Shown one piece after another: positions 25,101-33,739 of a stretch of DNA of 64,000 nt. A program made the position numbers and the translations under genes. Source of the stretch: WSZJ01 sp964590435 (GTDB lineage: Bacteria > Planctomycetota > MHYJ01 > WSZJ01); assembly GCA_964590435.1 (NCBI GenBank), contig CAZPWT010000025.1, forward strand, positions 1-64,000, given 5' to 3'. Numbering within the stretch: position 1 is the first letter of the stretch; every line of letters begins with the position of its first letter. The notes under the pieces are model-generated. The model worked only from the letters and a program-made list of their open reading frames with translations, had not been told where the DNA came from and ran no database searches.

Positions 25101-26009
25101 CTAGCCTTGCACCACTGTTTTCACCACCAGTTCCCCCCAGTTGCGTTCGATCGCGGCGAACGCCGCATCCAGGTTGATCGCCGTCTCCTTGAACCGCCCC
25201 TGCAGCGACACGTACTTCTCCAGCGCAGGCCGCGACATCTCAGACTCCACGTTGATCACCGTGCGCCGCCCGTCGAACACTTCGATCACCGGGTAGAGCC
25301 CCGAGCGCACCGCGAGCCGCACGAGCTCGATCCCGTCCGCCGGCTCCGACTTCCAGCCGGTGGGGCAGGGGGCGAGGATGTGGAGGAACCGGAAGCCCTT
25401 CTGGTCCAGCGCGAACCGCATCTTGCGCATGAGGTCGTCGGGGTGCGCGAGCGAGACGGTGGCGAGGTACGGGACGCGATGGGCCGCGAGGATGCCGAGG
25501 ATGTCCTTCTTCTCGACGTCCTTGCCGCGCGGCGTTGTGCTGGTGATGGCGCCCATGGGGGTGGCCGAAGAGCGCTGGCCGCCGGTGTTGCCGTAGATCT
25601 CGTTGTCGTAGCAGACGTAAAGGACGTCCTCGTTCCGCTCCGCGGCGGCCGACACCGTGGCCATCCCGATGTCGAACGTGCCCCCGTCCCCGGCCCAGCA
25701 GATGACGCGCGTCGGCTCGCCGTTCAGGCGCGCCACGTGCGCCAGCCCCGCGGCCAGCGCCGCCCCCGACGCGAACGTCGCCGACACGACCGGCGCGCCG
25801 TAGGCCGAGAGGGGGAAGGGGCCCGCGGTGACGATCGCGCAGCAGGCGGGGATCACGAACTGGATCTTCCGGTCGCCGGCGGCGCGGCCGAACATCTGGA
25901 ATGCGACGGACATTCCGCAGCCGCCGCAATTGGTGTTGCCCGCCCTGAGAAGCGGCGTGCAGCGGTCCCGCGCGGTCTGGGCCATCCCGTCGAGAAGGGG
26001 TTCGTTCAT
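25101..26009 (-). CDS. porB: 2-Oxoacid:ferredoxin oxidoreductase beta subunit (PorB)
   Basis: 302 aa from the ATG at 26009, overlapping the alpha stop (ATGA). It carries the thiamine-diphosphate site (W-A-G-D-G-G-T-F-D-I-G and the later Y-D-N-E-I-Y-G-N-T-G) and cysteines for the proximal 4Fe-4S cluster (T-N-C-G-G-C-G-M-S, the P-A-C-C-A-I-V segment, and A-P-C-P-T-G-W). The G-N-T-G-G-Q-R-S-S-A-T-P motif is typical of pyruvate-type rather than 2-oxoglutarate-type enzymes. It catalyses CoA-dependent oxidative decarboxylation with electrons to ferredoxin. Last gene of the three-gene operon. Confidence 0.93.
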   Translation of the reverse strand: MNEPLLDGMAQTARDRCTPLLRAGNTNCGGCGMSVAFQMFGRAAGDRKIQFVIPACCAIVTAGPFPLSAYGAPVVSATFASGAALAAGLAHVARLNGEPTRVICWAGDGGTFDIGMATVSAAAERNEDVLYVCYDNEIYGNTGGQRSSATPMGAITSTTPRGKDVEKKDILGILAAHRVPYLATVSLAHPDDLMRKMRFALDQKGFRFLHILAPCPTGWKSEPADGIELVRLAVRSGLYPVIEVFDGRRTVINVESEMSRPALEKYVSLQGRFKETAINLDAAFAAIERNWGELVVKTVVQG

Positions 26010-27169
26010 GCGCCCACCTCCTTGAAGACGGGCGCGCCGGATTTCTCGCGCGCCAGCAGATCGTCGAGGACCTGGCGGATGTGCATCGGCCGGATGTCGC
26101 CGCCGCCGAGCCCCATCATGTAGTTCTGCACGACGGCGCCGCGCTCGGCGAGGGCGCGGATCTCGCCCCAGAGGATGCCGCCGAGCCCCGGGCAGAGGTC
26201 GCGGTCGAGGACCCCGACGCGCTTTTTCCCCTCCAGCGCCTTCACGATCGCCTCTTCCGGGAATGGCCGGAACATGCGGATTCGCAGCCCGCCGGCGCGG
26301 ACGCCGCGCTCGCGGGCCTCGTCGACGGCCGTGCGTACCGTGCTCGCCGTGGTCCCCATGGAGACGAGAACCACATCCGCGTCGTCCAGACGGTAAGGCA
26401 CGACGGCGTCCGCCGGCCGCCGCCCGAACGCCGCCCGGAACGCCTCCTGGCATTCCGCGTACACCCCGAACGCCGCGTTCATCCCCTCCTGCTGCTGCCG
26501 CCGGTGCACTTCGCTCTCGTGCGGGAAGTCCAGCCCTCCCACCGTCCGCGGCCGGTCCGTCACGCGGTGCGGCAGGTCCAGCGGAGGCAGGAACGCATCC
26601 ACCCGCTCCTGCGGCGGCACGTCCGTCATCATCATCGTGTGCGACAGCACGAACGCGTCCTGGCACACCATCACCGGCAGGAGCACCCTCTTGTCCTCCG
26701 CCAGCCGGTACGCCAGCAGGATTGAATCCAGCACTTCCTGGTTGTCCTCGCAGTACAGCTGGATCCACCCCGAGTCCCTCAGCGCCAGCGTGTCCCCGTG
26801 GTCCACCCAGATGTTCCACGGCGGCCCCAGCGTCCGGTTCACCGCCATCATCACGATCGGCAGCCGGTAGAACGCCGCCGCGAACACGTTCTCCATCATG
26901 TACGCCAGCCCGTTCGACGACGACGCCGTGAACGCCCGCGCCCCCGCCAGCGAAAACCCCATGCACACCGCCATCGCGCTGTGCTCGCTCTCCACCCGCA
27001 CGATGTGCCCCTTCTCGATCGTCTGCTTGCACAGGTACTCGATGCACTCCGTCTGCGGCGTAATCGGGTACGCGCCGCCGCCGAAGCCCCGCGCGTTGCG
27101 GTTCGCCCGTCCGGCCAGCACCGCCGCAATCGCGGCCGCGTGGTTCGCGCTGATCAGTTCGATGCTCAT
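26006..27169 (-). CDS. porA: 2-Oxoacid:ferredoxin oxidoreductase alpha subunit (PorA)
   Basis: 387 aa. The G-A-Y-P-I-T-P-Q-T-E motif near residue 33 is the conserved start of PorA (pyrimidine/CoA-proximal domain), followed by V-E-S-E-H-S-A-M-A-V-C-M-G and the A-S-S-S-N-G-L segment. Domain II ends with V-G-V-L-D-R-D-L. It completes the ThDP site with PorB. It overlaps the fused gamma gene upstream and the beta gene downstream by four bases each, so all three subunits are co-translated. Confidence 0.93.
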   Translation of the reverse strand: MSIELISANHAAAIAAVLAGRANRNARGFGGGAYPITPQTECIEYLCKQTIEKGHIVRVESEHSAMAVCMGFSLAGARAFTASSSNGLAYMMENVFAAAFYRLPIVMMAVNRTLGPPWNIWVDHGDTLALRDSGWIQLYCEDNQEVLDSILLAYRLAEDKRVLLPVMVCQDAFVLSHTMMMTDVPPQERVDAFLPPLDLPHRVTDRPRTVGGLDFPHESEVHRRQQQEGMNAAFGVYAECQEAFRAAFGRRPADAVVPYRLDDADVVLVSMGTTASTVRTAVDEARERGVRAGGLRIRMFRPFPEEAIVKALEGKKRVGVLDRDLCPGLGGILWGEIRALAERGAVVQNYMMGLGGGDIRPMHIRQVLDDLLAREKSGAPVFKEVGA

Positions 27170-29400
27170 GTGGAGGTCATCTCAATGGCCTTCCTCGGGC
27201 ATTCCGTCACGCAGATCCCGCACCCCTTGCAGAAGCTGTAGTCGATCTCGTAGCTCCCCGGCTTCCGGCGGATGATCCCCTCCGGGCAGTACACCAGGCA
27301 CGTGTCGCACTGCGTGCAGTGCCCGCACGAGAAGCACCGGTGCGATTCCGAACGCCCCTCGATCCCCGCGCTCACTTCGCTGAACCCCGCCAGCCGCACG
27401 GGGGGCGGAAGGAGCGCGTCCTTCGCCGCGTCGGCGCGGGCAAAGTGGTCGAGGCGCAGGTCGGTCGCCGGCACGGCCGCCGCGCGGTCCGGCCGCTCGA
27501 ACACCTCGACGTCCTGGCCGAGCGCCCGCAGCGCCAGCCCCGCCGCCCGGCGGCCGCTTCCGATCGCATGCGTCACCGTCCCGTCCCCGGTCGCGAGGTC
27601 GCCGGCGGCGAAGACGTTGACCGGGACACCGGCGCGGTGGCAACGGCCATCCCTCAGCTCCCAGCCCTCCGGCAGCAGGGAAGTGTCCGCGGACTGGCCG
27701 AGCGCGAGGAGCACCCAGTCGCACGCGACCCGATGACGTTTCTCCGTGACGACCGGCCTGCGGCGGCCACTCGCGTCCGGAGGGCCCATCTCCACCTCGG
27801 CCAGTTCCAGTCCATGCACCCGGTCCGGTCCGTGGAATGCGACAGGGGCCCTCTGGTACTCGAACACGACTCCTTCGTGCGCCGCTTCCTCGATTTCCTC
27901 CGCGATCGCCGGCATTTCCGCCCGGGTCCGCCGGTACACGACCGTCACCTTCGAGGCGCCGAGCCTGAGCGCGCTCCGGGCGCAGTCCATCGCGGTGTTC
28001 CCGCCGCCCAGGACCACCACGTGCCCCGCCACGACGACGCGCCCGCGCATGTTGACGCGGTGCAGGAAGCGGATGCCCTGTTCGACGCCGGGGAGCTCGG
28101 CGCCCGGGACGTCGAGCGGCTGGAGTTTCTGCAGGCCCGTCGCGAGGATGACCGCGTCGAACTCGGTCGCGAGGCGGGCCACGCGGTCCCGGTCCAGGAA
28201 TTGCCCGCACCGGGCCTCGACGCCGAGGGCGAGGATTGCGTCGATCTCGTGGTCCAGCACTTCGCGCGGCAGGCGATACGCCGGGATCCCGGTGCGGAGG
28301 ACGCCTCCGAGCTGGCTTTCGCCCTCGATGAGAGTGACCTTGTGGCCCGCGAGCGCGGCCGTCCACGCCGCGGCGAGTCCCGCCGGCCCGCCGCCGATCA
28401 CGGCCACGCGCCGCGGATTGGCGGCCGCCGCCGGCATCCGGAGCACCGGCGCCTTGTCCGCGATCCACCTCTCCACGCCGCGGATGTTTACGGCCCCGTC
28501 ATACTCCCTCCGGTTGCACCCTTCCATGCACGGCGCCGGGCAGACGCGGCCGCACACGCCGCCGAACGGTGTCGAGCGCCCGAGGATCGCGGACGCCGCG
28601 GCCTCGCCCTCGCGCCCGAGCGCCTGCAGGAATCCCACCACGTCGTTCCCCGCCGGGCACCACGCGTTGCAAGGCGCCAGGTTCTCCACGTAGCACGGCG
28701 TCTGCGTCCGCCAGTTCCCGGTCTTGAGGCCGGTGGAAGCGCCCTCGACGTGCGACGCGAGCGGGACGACCTCCTTCGCCGCGACGGGAGGCGGGGCCGG
28801 CCGCGCGCCCTCCATCGCGCCCCCCGCCGGGACCGGGACGCGGGCGACGCCGGGCGTGACGCCGTGGGCGACCCTCACGGATTCGTACGCCTCCTTGGCG
28901 GCGGGGAAGTTGCTGGAAAGCCCGAGGGCCCGGTACGCCTCTTCCAGCACGTCCATGGAGATCCCCAGCGCCTTCACGAATGCCCCGGCGATCGTCGTGT
29001 TCACGATCACCACGGAGCGCGTCCCGATCTTGTGGCGCCGCGCGATCGCGGTCGCGTCGACCGCCGCCACCCGGAACGCCCCGAACTTCGCGGCGAACGC
29101 CTCGGGCCCTTCCGTCGTGTTCAAGAGCAGCGTCCCGCCCGGCGCCAGCCCCGCGACGGTGTCGTCCCCCAGCAGCGACGTGTCCAGGACCAGGAGGTGA
29201 TCGGGCTGGTACACCTTGTTGCGGTTCGTGATCGGCTCGTCGCTCACGCGCGCGTACGCCCGCACCGGCGCGCCCGACCGTTCCCCCGCGTAGTCCCCGA
29301 ACGTCTGCACGCTCTTCCCGAGCCGCGAATACACTGCGGCCAGGATCTTGGCGCAGGTCACGCCTCCTTGTCCGCCGCGTCCGTGAAGTCGGATTTCCAT
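27166..29400 (-). CDS. Fusion: PorC gamma subunit + GltD-like NAD(P)/FAD oxidoreductase + 2[4Fe-4S] ferredoxin
   Basis: 744 aa from the ATG at 29400, preceded by AGGGAG. Residues 1-185 are the gamma subunit (G-R-G-G-Q-G-G-V near 8-15, G-E-R-S-G-A-P-V). A Pro/Ala linker (186-230) leads to a glutamate-synthase-small-subunit-like part: N-terminal Fe-S cysteines C236, C244, C248 and C283, C287, C291, C295; FAD motif G-G-G-P-A-G (336-341); NAD(P) motif G-G-G-N-T-A-M-D (465-472); second FAD motif A-A-G-D-L near 635. Residues about 688-744 hold two ferredoxin motifs (C-F-S-C-G-H-C-x2-C and C-K-G-C-G-I-C-x3-C-P). Separate delta and reductase genes are therefore replaced by one chain. The expected consequence is transfer of electrons from 2-oxoacid oxidation to NAD(P)+ via bound clusters. 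This is inference from domains. Confidence 0.9.
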   Translation of the reverse strand: MEIRLHGRGGQGGVTCAKILAAVYSRLGKSVQTFGDYAGERSGAPVRAYARVSDEPITNRNKVYQPDHLLVLDTSLLGDDTVAGLAPGGTLLLNTTEGPEAFAAKFGAFRVAAVDATAIARRHKIGTRSVVIVNTTIAGAFVKALGISMDVLEEAYRALGLSSNFPAAKEAYESVRVAHGVTPGVARVPVPAGGAMEGARPAPPPVAAKEVVPLASHVEGASTGLKTGNWRTQTPCYVENLAPCNAWCPAGNDVVGFLQALGREGEAAASAILGRSTPFGGVCGRVCPAPCMEGCNRREYDGAVNIRGVERWIADKAPVLRMPAAAANPRRVAVIGGGPAGLAAAWTAALAGHKVTLIEGESQLGGVLRTGIPAYRLPREVLDHEIDAILALGVEARCGQFLDRDRVARLATEFDAVILATGLQKLQPLDVPGAELPGVEQGIRFLHRVNMRGRVVVAGHVVVLGGGNTAMDCARSALRLGASKVTVVYRRTRAEMPAIAEEIEEAAHEGVVFEYQRAPVAFHGPDRVHGLELAEVEMGPPDASGRRRPVVTEKRHRVACDWVLLALGQSADTSLLPEGWELRDGRCHRAGVPVNVFAAGDLATGDGTVTHAIGSGRRAAGLALRALGQDVEVFERPDRAAAVPATDLRLDHFARADAAKDALLPPPVRLAGFSEVSAGIEGRSESHRCFSCGHCTQCDTCLVYCPEGIIRRKPGSYEIDYSFCKGCGICVTECPRKAIEMTST

Positions 29401-29660
29401 GCGAGCTCCCTGGAGCGTTCGCGCGGCCGGGACTGAAGCGGGAGCCGCCCTGGGGCGGGCCGATGGTGGCGGGGATCCCCGGCTGAGCCCGGCGCTGGGG
29501 CGCCGGGACACCTGATATGTAACTGCATTAAGCAACGGCCCGCAAGGCGATTTGCCCTCGCGTCGGGGGAACCCCGCCTTTCGCGCGCGAATTTGTGGTC
29601 ATCGTCGGCGCCTCCCCCCGTAGAATTTGCAGCTTCGCACCCGCACCCCGGAGCGTCACC
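29401..29660. other. Divergent intergenic region with a GC hairpin
   Basis: This gap separates the divergent oxidoreductase operon (start 29400, minus) and DHH gene (start 29661, plus), so it should hold both promoters; none can be placed with confidence. A perfect 8-bp stem (29488-29495 with 29500-29507, loop TGGG) is present, and CCGCCC/GGGCGG can pair near 29445-29460. Confidence 0.4.
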
Positions 29661-30701
29661 TTGCCCGTCCGCACCGCCGACTCGCGCCTTCGCAATCTGA
29701 TGGACGCGCTGTCGCCCGGGCCCGTGCTGATCCTGATGCACGACAACCCCGACCCGGACTGCTTCGCCAGCGCCTGCGGGCTCCGCTACCTCTTCGAACG
29801 CGTCGCCGGCCTCAAGGCCACCATCGCCTACGGCGGCGTCATCGGGCGCGCTTCCAACAAGGCCCTCATTGAACGGCTCGACCTCAAGATGAGGCACGTG
29901 GACCAGGTCGAGTTCTCGGAGTTCCCGAAGATCGTCATGGTGGACACGCAGCCGCGCGGCGGGAACAACTCGCTTCCGCACGACCGCGTGCCGGACGCCG
30001 TGATCGACCACCACGGGATCCGGAAGGCGACGAAGAGCGTCCCGTTCGTGGACGTGAGGACGAACTACGGCGCGACGTGCACGATGGTGGTGCAGTACCT
30101 GAACCAGGCGGAGATCGAGATCCCGCCGGACCTCGCGACGCTTCTGTTCTACGCGATCCGGACGGAGACGCAGGAGCTGGGGCGTGAAGCGTCGAAGGCG
30201 GACGTCGAGGCGTACATGGAGCTCTTCCCGATCGCGGACATGGAGATGGTGAGCGGGATCGAGCGGGCGCGGATCCCGATCGACTATTTCGAGGTGTGGC
30301 ACCGCGGGATCGGCGCGGCGAAGGTGTACGGGAGCGTGGCGACGTGCCCCGTCGGCGCGGTGCACAACCCGGACATGATCCCCGAGATCGCAGACATGCT
30401 GCTGCGGCTGGAGGGCGTGACGTGGAGTTTCGTGTGCGGCTACCACCGCGGGCAGGTCGTGTTCTCCCTCCGCACCGGCGACGGCGGCGTCAACGCCGGC
30501 GCGATTGCGCAGCGGATCGTGGGGAAGCGCGGGACGGCGGGGGGGCACGAGACGATGGCGGGGGGGCGGATCACGGTGGCGGGCGGGGGGGCCGGGCCTG
30601 CGGCGGTGGCGGAAGAGATGATCGCGAGGCTGGTGAAGGTCCTCGATGTGAAGGCGATTGGTAGAAATCTGCTTGAGAGCGCGGACAGGCGGAACGGCTA
30701 G
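29661..30701 (+). CDS. DHH/DHHA1 phosphoesterase (NrnA-like)
   Basis: About 346 aa from a TTG at 29661, chosen because GGAG lies 7 bases upstream; a GTG at 29595 in the same frame has no ribosome site. Motif I is D-N-P-D-P-D (M-H-D-N-P-D-P-D-C-F-A-S), motif II V-D-T-Q-P, motif III I-D-H-H-G, the metal-binding set of DHH enzymes. The C-terminal DHHA1 half ends in the substrate-binding G-G-H-E-T-M-A-G-G. Likely a cytosolic nanoRNase or nucleotide phosphodiesterase; D-N-P-D-P-D is commoner in orphan DHH proteins than in RecJ. The 3' end runs into a hairpin repeat shared with the convergent gene. Confidence 0.83.
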   Translation: MPVRTADSRLRNLMDALSPGPVLILMHDNPDPDCFASACGLRYLFERVAGLKATIAYGGVIGRASNKALIERLDLKMRHVDQVEFSEFPKIVMVDTQPRGGNNSLPHDRVPDAVIDHHGIRKATKSVPFVDVRTNYGATCTMVVQYLNQAEIEIPPDLATLLFYAIRTETQELGREASKADVEAYMELFPIADMEMVSGIERARIPIDYFEVWHRGIGAAKVYGSVATCPVGAVHNPDMIPEIADMLLRLEGVTWSFVCGYHRGQVVFSLRTGDGGVNAGAIAQRIVGKRGTAGGHETMAGGRITVAGGGAGPAAVAEEMIARLVKVLDVKAIGRNLLESADRRNG

Positions 30702-30727
30702 TTGCGCAACTCGCAACTCAGCCGTTC
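30693..30727. repeat. Palindromic heptamer repeat, CAACTCG family, between convergent genes
   Basis: Five heptamers in register (AACGGCT, AGTTGCG, CAACTCG, CAACTCA, GCCGTTC). The first two pair with the last two, so the site is a compact hairpin that also contains the stop codon of the plus-strand gene (30701). It sits between convergent stops at 30701 and 30729 and may act as a bidirectional terminator. Related to 968-1002 and 47433-47453. Confidence 0.8.
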
Positions 30728-30728
30728 G

Positions 30729-31400
30729 TTATCCAAACACGATCGGCAGATTCGTCTCCACGCTCTTCTGCGCCAGCTTTCGAATCACAAGGAAACCGAA
30801 CTTCAGCCAGAACTTCCCGCTGATGTCCATGTGCGTCTCGATCTTCGCGATCTCCCGCTCGTCCGCGTCCATGTAGTCCACCATCTTCTGCATCCGGAAC
30901 GTCTTCTCGACCTTCAGCACCTCGTTGATCCGGTCCAGCTCCTTGAGCAACCCGCCGCTCGAGCCCACCGGCACCGGCTCCTCGCCGTCCACGTTGATCC
31001 ACATCGGCTCGGCGAAGTCGACGGGCCAGTAGTACGAGTTCTTCTCCCGGTGCCGCAGCAGATTGGGGAACTGCGTCGGCACCCCCTTGCCCTTCATCAC
31101 CTCGTTCAGGTCCGTCCCTTCCCCCTCCGCCACCCAGTGCTTCAGGTCCTTCAGCACCCCCATCCGGTCGATCCGGATGTGCGCTGCAGGCTTCGCCCCT
31201 TTCACCTCCGGCCACCACGGCGCCTCCAGCCCCGCCGCCGTCAGCGCTTTCGACACGCTCTCCACCAGCTTCTCCATCCGCTTTTTTCCCCGCCGCGCAC
31301 CGAAAAAGCCGGTGTCCTGGGTGAGCGCCAGCTCGTTCCAGGGGTTCTCGACCCGCGCGTCGAACGCGCGGCGTGTGGTCGGGGCGGTGTTTTCGGACAT
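30729..31400 (-). CDS. Conserved-looking protein of unknown function
   Basis: 223 aa, cytosolic, with no signal or TM segment. Aromatic-rich blocks (G-F-F-G, W-W-P-E-V, N-S-Y-Y-W-P-V-D-F-A-E-P-M-W-I-N-V) and a C-terminal amphipathic region with D-I-S-G-K-F-W-L-K-F-G-F-L-V. No family recognised. It lies directly downstream (14 bases) of the second kinase gene on the same strand, so it is a plausible operon partner or substrate of that kinase, which is inference from position only. Confidence 0.6.
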   Translation of the reverse strand: MSENTAPTTRRAFDARVENPWNELALTQDTGFFGARRGKKRMEKLVESVSKALTAAGLEAPWWPEVKGAKPAAHIRIDRMGVLKDLKHWVAEGEGTDLNEVMKGKGVPTQFPNLLRHREKNSYYWPVDFAEPMWINVDGEEPVPVGSSGGLLKELDRINEVLKVEKTFRMQKMVDYMDADEREIAKIETHMDISGKFWLKFGFLVIRKLAQKSVETNLPIVFG

Positions 31401-31414
31401 CGAAGCGGCGGTTC

Positions 31415-32617
31415 CTAGATCTTGGGGCGGCCGAAGCGGCCCGAGGGCGGATTGTTGCGGCGGAGGCGGTCGGAGATGGACGTGTTCCCCTTGGACTGTG
31501 GCGGCCGCGTGACGGGTTTCTGCTGGATTTCACGGCGCGGGTCGAGCATCGGCTTGGACACCTCGCCGGGGTTGAACTCGAGCGATTTCATCCCCTCCCA
31601 CTGCGTCTTCATGTCCTCGATCATTTCCTTCGGCGTCTGGTAGCGGATTTCCTTGTCCTTCGCCATCGAGCGCTCGAGGAAGTAGTGCATCATCTTCGAG
31701 ATCTTGCCGCCCTTGGTCTCGCTCGACTGGAGCTCGTTCAGGACCTGCGCGGCCATGACTTCCATGTTGTCGCCGCCCTTGAACGGGACGTCGCCTAGCA
31801 CCATGTGGTAGAGCGTCGCGCCGAGCGAGTAGAGGTCGCTGCGCACGTCGATCGACGCCTGGCCCTGCGCCTGCTCGGGCGACATGTACTGCGGCGTGCC
31901 GGATGTCGTGCCCTCGGGTTCTTCCTGAGACCCGATCGGCTTCGCGAACCCCAGGTCGATCAGCTTCACGTTGTCCTCGGGATCCAGCAGGATGTTCTCG
32001 GGCTTGATGTCGCGGTGCACGACGCCCTGCTTGTGCGTGTACTCCACCGCCTCCGCGACCTGGATCGTGTACTTGAGCGCCCGGTCCTCCGTGAGCGGCC
32101 CTTCCTTCTCCACGATCTCCCGCATCGACGGCCCGTCCACCATCTCCATCGCGAAATACTCGATCCCGTTCACCTTCCCGTGCTGGTACCCCTTCACCAG
32201 GTGCGGGTGGTCGTACTTCTCCAGCAGGTCCGCCTCGCGGTGGAACTGGTTGACGAAGCGCGGGTTGGCCATGTGGGCGGGCTTCATGATCTTGAGCGCG
32301 ACCTCGTCGCCCTGCATGGTGTCGGTGGCGCGGTAGACGAGCGCCATGCCGCCGGTTCCCAGCTTGGCGGTGATCTTGAACCCCGGGACGGGGTCCGCCG
32401 GGAACGATTTCGTCCCCGGGCTGACCTCGTTGATCAGCAGCTGGTACTGCTGCTGCGTCATCGCCTTCTGCTCGATCAGGAGGGCGAAGAGCTTCGCCTG
32501 CTGCCCGGCCTTGGCCATCGCGTCCTGCTTCATCATGGCCGGGCCGAGCTGCTCCTTGGTCAGGAAGCCGGCCTTGATGGCTTTGACCGCGAGCTCGACT
32601 TCTTCCTTTGTGGCCAC
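31415..32617 (-). CDS. Ser/Thr protein kinase with N-terminal helical domain
   Basis: 400 aa, soluble. Residues 1-70 form a helical domain resembling repeated T-K-E-Q-L and T-Q-Q-Q-Y segments seen before planctomycete kinases. Kinase core 78-345: G-T-G-G-M loop (87-91), K109, HRD 201-203, D-I-K-P-E-N, then D-L-G (221-223) instead of D-F-G, and S-P-E in the activation segment. The C-terminal 55 residues are Pro/Arg-rich and disordered. It should be active, because D-L-G keeps the metal-binding Asp. The partner gene at 30729 follows in the same transcript. Confidence 0.9.
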   Translation of the reverse strand: MATKEEVELAVKAIKAGFLTKEQLGPAMMKQDAMAKAGQQAKLFALLIEQKAMTQQQYQLLINEVSPGTKSFPADPVPGFKITAKLGTGGMALVYRATDTMQGDEVALKIMKPAHMANPRFVNQFHREADLLEKYDHPHLVKGYQHGKVNGIEYFAMEMVDGPSMREIVEKEGPLTEDRALKYTIQVAEAVEYTHKQGVVHRDIKPENILLDPEDNVKLIDLGFAKPIGSQEEPEGTTSGTPQYMSPEQAQGQASIDVRSDLYSLGATLYHMVLGDVPFKGGDNMEVMAAQVLNELQSSETKGGKISKMMHYFLERSMAKDKEIRYQTPKEMIEDMKTQWEGMKSLEFNPGEVSKPMLDPRREIQQKPVTRPPQSKGNTSISDRLRRNNPPSGRFGRPKI

Positions 32618-32760
32618 GGCGATCTCCGGTGAGGGGAACGCGGAAAGTCTAGCACGGGGTATTCGGGAGGTTGAGCATTGTTAGCCGGGGCAGGGAAATT
32701 CGGGAGACGAATGGAAGCGGGGTGCGTCCAAGGGGGGAGACCAGTGAGGAGCAGAAGAGC

Positions 32761-33642
32761 ATGCGTCGACTGGCGATCGTGTCCCTGGTCGTGCTGGCGG
32801 CGGTCGTGGCCGGGGAGCCTCCCGTTGAGTCGGACATCTGCGAGCTGAGGCTGAAGAACGGGTCGATCGTGCGCGGATTGCTGAAATCGCCGCGGGAAAT
32901 CAAGCTGACGCGGAAGGACGACGTCCGGACGTTGCGGGTCGAGGACCTGCTGCAGGTGACGCCCGGGGGTACGCCCCGCGAACAGAACGAACCGAAGCGC
33001 CGCAAGAAGGCTCCGCGAGAGGACCGCGTGGTGGGCAAGGGCGGGGTGCTGGACGGGAAGCTGGAACCGGCAGGGCCGTGGGTGATCGACACCGGCTTCG
33101 GCACGATGACGGTTCCCCAGGAGGACCTGCGTTCCGTCGGATTCTCGGGAAACGGCGCGTCCATCCTGTACGACTTCGGCGAAACGCTGCCACTCGGGTT
33201 CGAGTCGATCGGGAAGAGCCCCTGGAAGGCAGAAGAGACGGCGCTGAGCGTCGAGCCCACGGCGAGCGGAGACGCGATTCTCCTCCCGATTCCCGTGGAG
33301 GGAGATTACGTGCTGGAAGCGGATGTGCGATGCGACGGCTGGGCGGCGCTTCTGTTCAACGTGGAGAATCCCCAGCGCGCGGCGGCGCTCTGGTTGACGC
33401 CCGGTACGGCCGGGATTTACGCGCAGCCGGACTGGAAGAATTTCCCCGTCAAGACGTGGAAGGTCCCGACGCGCGAAGGGCAGACGCTGCATGTCCGGCT
33501 CGCCGTATCGGGCAAGCACGTGACCGTTTCGCTGGACGGCGAAGTCCTCGGCGAAGTGGACGTCCCCGTGGAAGGCCGCCAGTTCGGATTCGGCGCATGG
33601 TCGAAGCCGGTGAAATTCGACAACGTCCGTGTGAGTCGATGA
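32761..33642 (+). CDS. Secreted protein with C-terminal LamG/DUF1080-like domain
   Basis: About 293 aa from the ATG at 32761 with GAGGAG upstream; the leader M-R-R-L-A-I-V-S-L-V-V-L-A-A-V-V-A-G is a signal peptide. The N-terminal part has E-L-R-L-K-N-G-S-I-V-R-G, an SH3-like/DUF-type strand motif common in planctomycete secreted proteins, repeated weakly at V-L-D-G-K-L. Residues about 150-293 read as a concanavalin-like beta-sandwich (Y-V-L-E-A-D-V-R-C-D, H-V-R-L-A-V-S-G-K-H-V-T-V-S-L-D-G-E, V-K-F-D-N-V-R-V). It probably binds carbohydrate or protein outside the cytoplasm. It may be co-transcribed with the C25 peptidase gene 97 bp downstream. Confidence 0.7.
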   Translation: MRRLAIVSLVVLAAVVAGEPPVESDICELRLKNGSIVRGLLKSPREIKLTRKDDVRTLRVEDLLQVTPGGTPREQNEPKRRKKAPREDRVVGKGGVLDGKLEPAGPWVIDTGFGTMTVPQEDLRSVGFSGNGASILYDFGETLPLGFESIGKSPWKAEETALSVEPTASGDAILLPIPVEGDYVLEADVRCDGWAALLFNVENPQRAAALWLTPGTAGIYAQPDWKNFPVKTWKVPTREGQTLHVRLAVSGKHVTVSLDGEVLGEVDVPVEGRQFGFGAWSKPVKFDNVRVSR

Positions 33643-33739
33643 CGTTTCCGTGAATGCAACGCCGTGCTCCGTATTTTGCGAATCCTTTTTTGCCCGTGTT
33701 CTCCCTGACGCCCGAGCCTCCGCTCCGTATCATCTTCCT

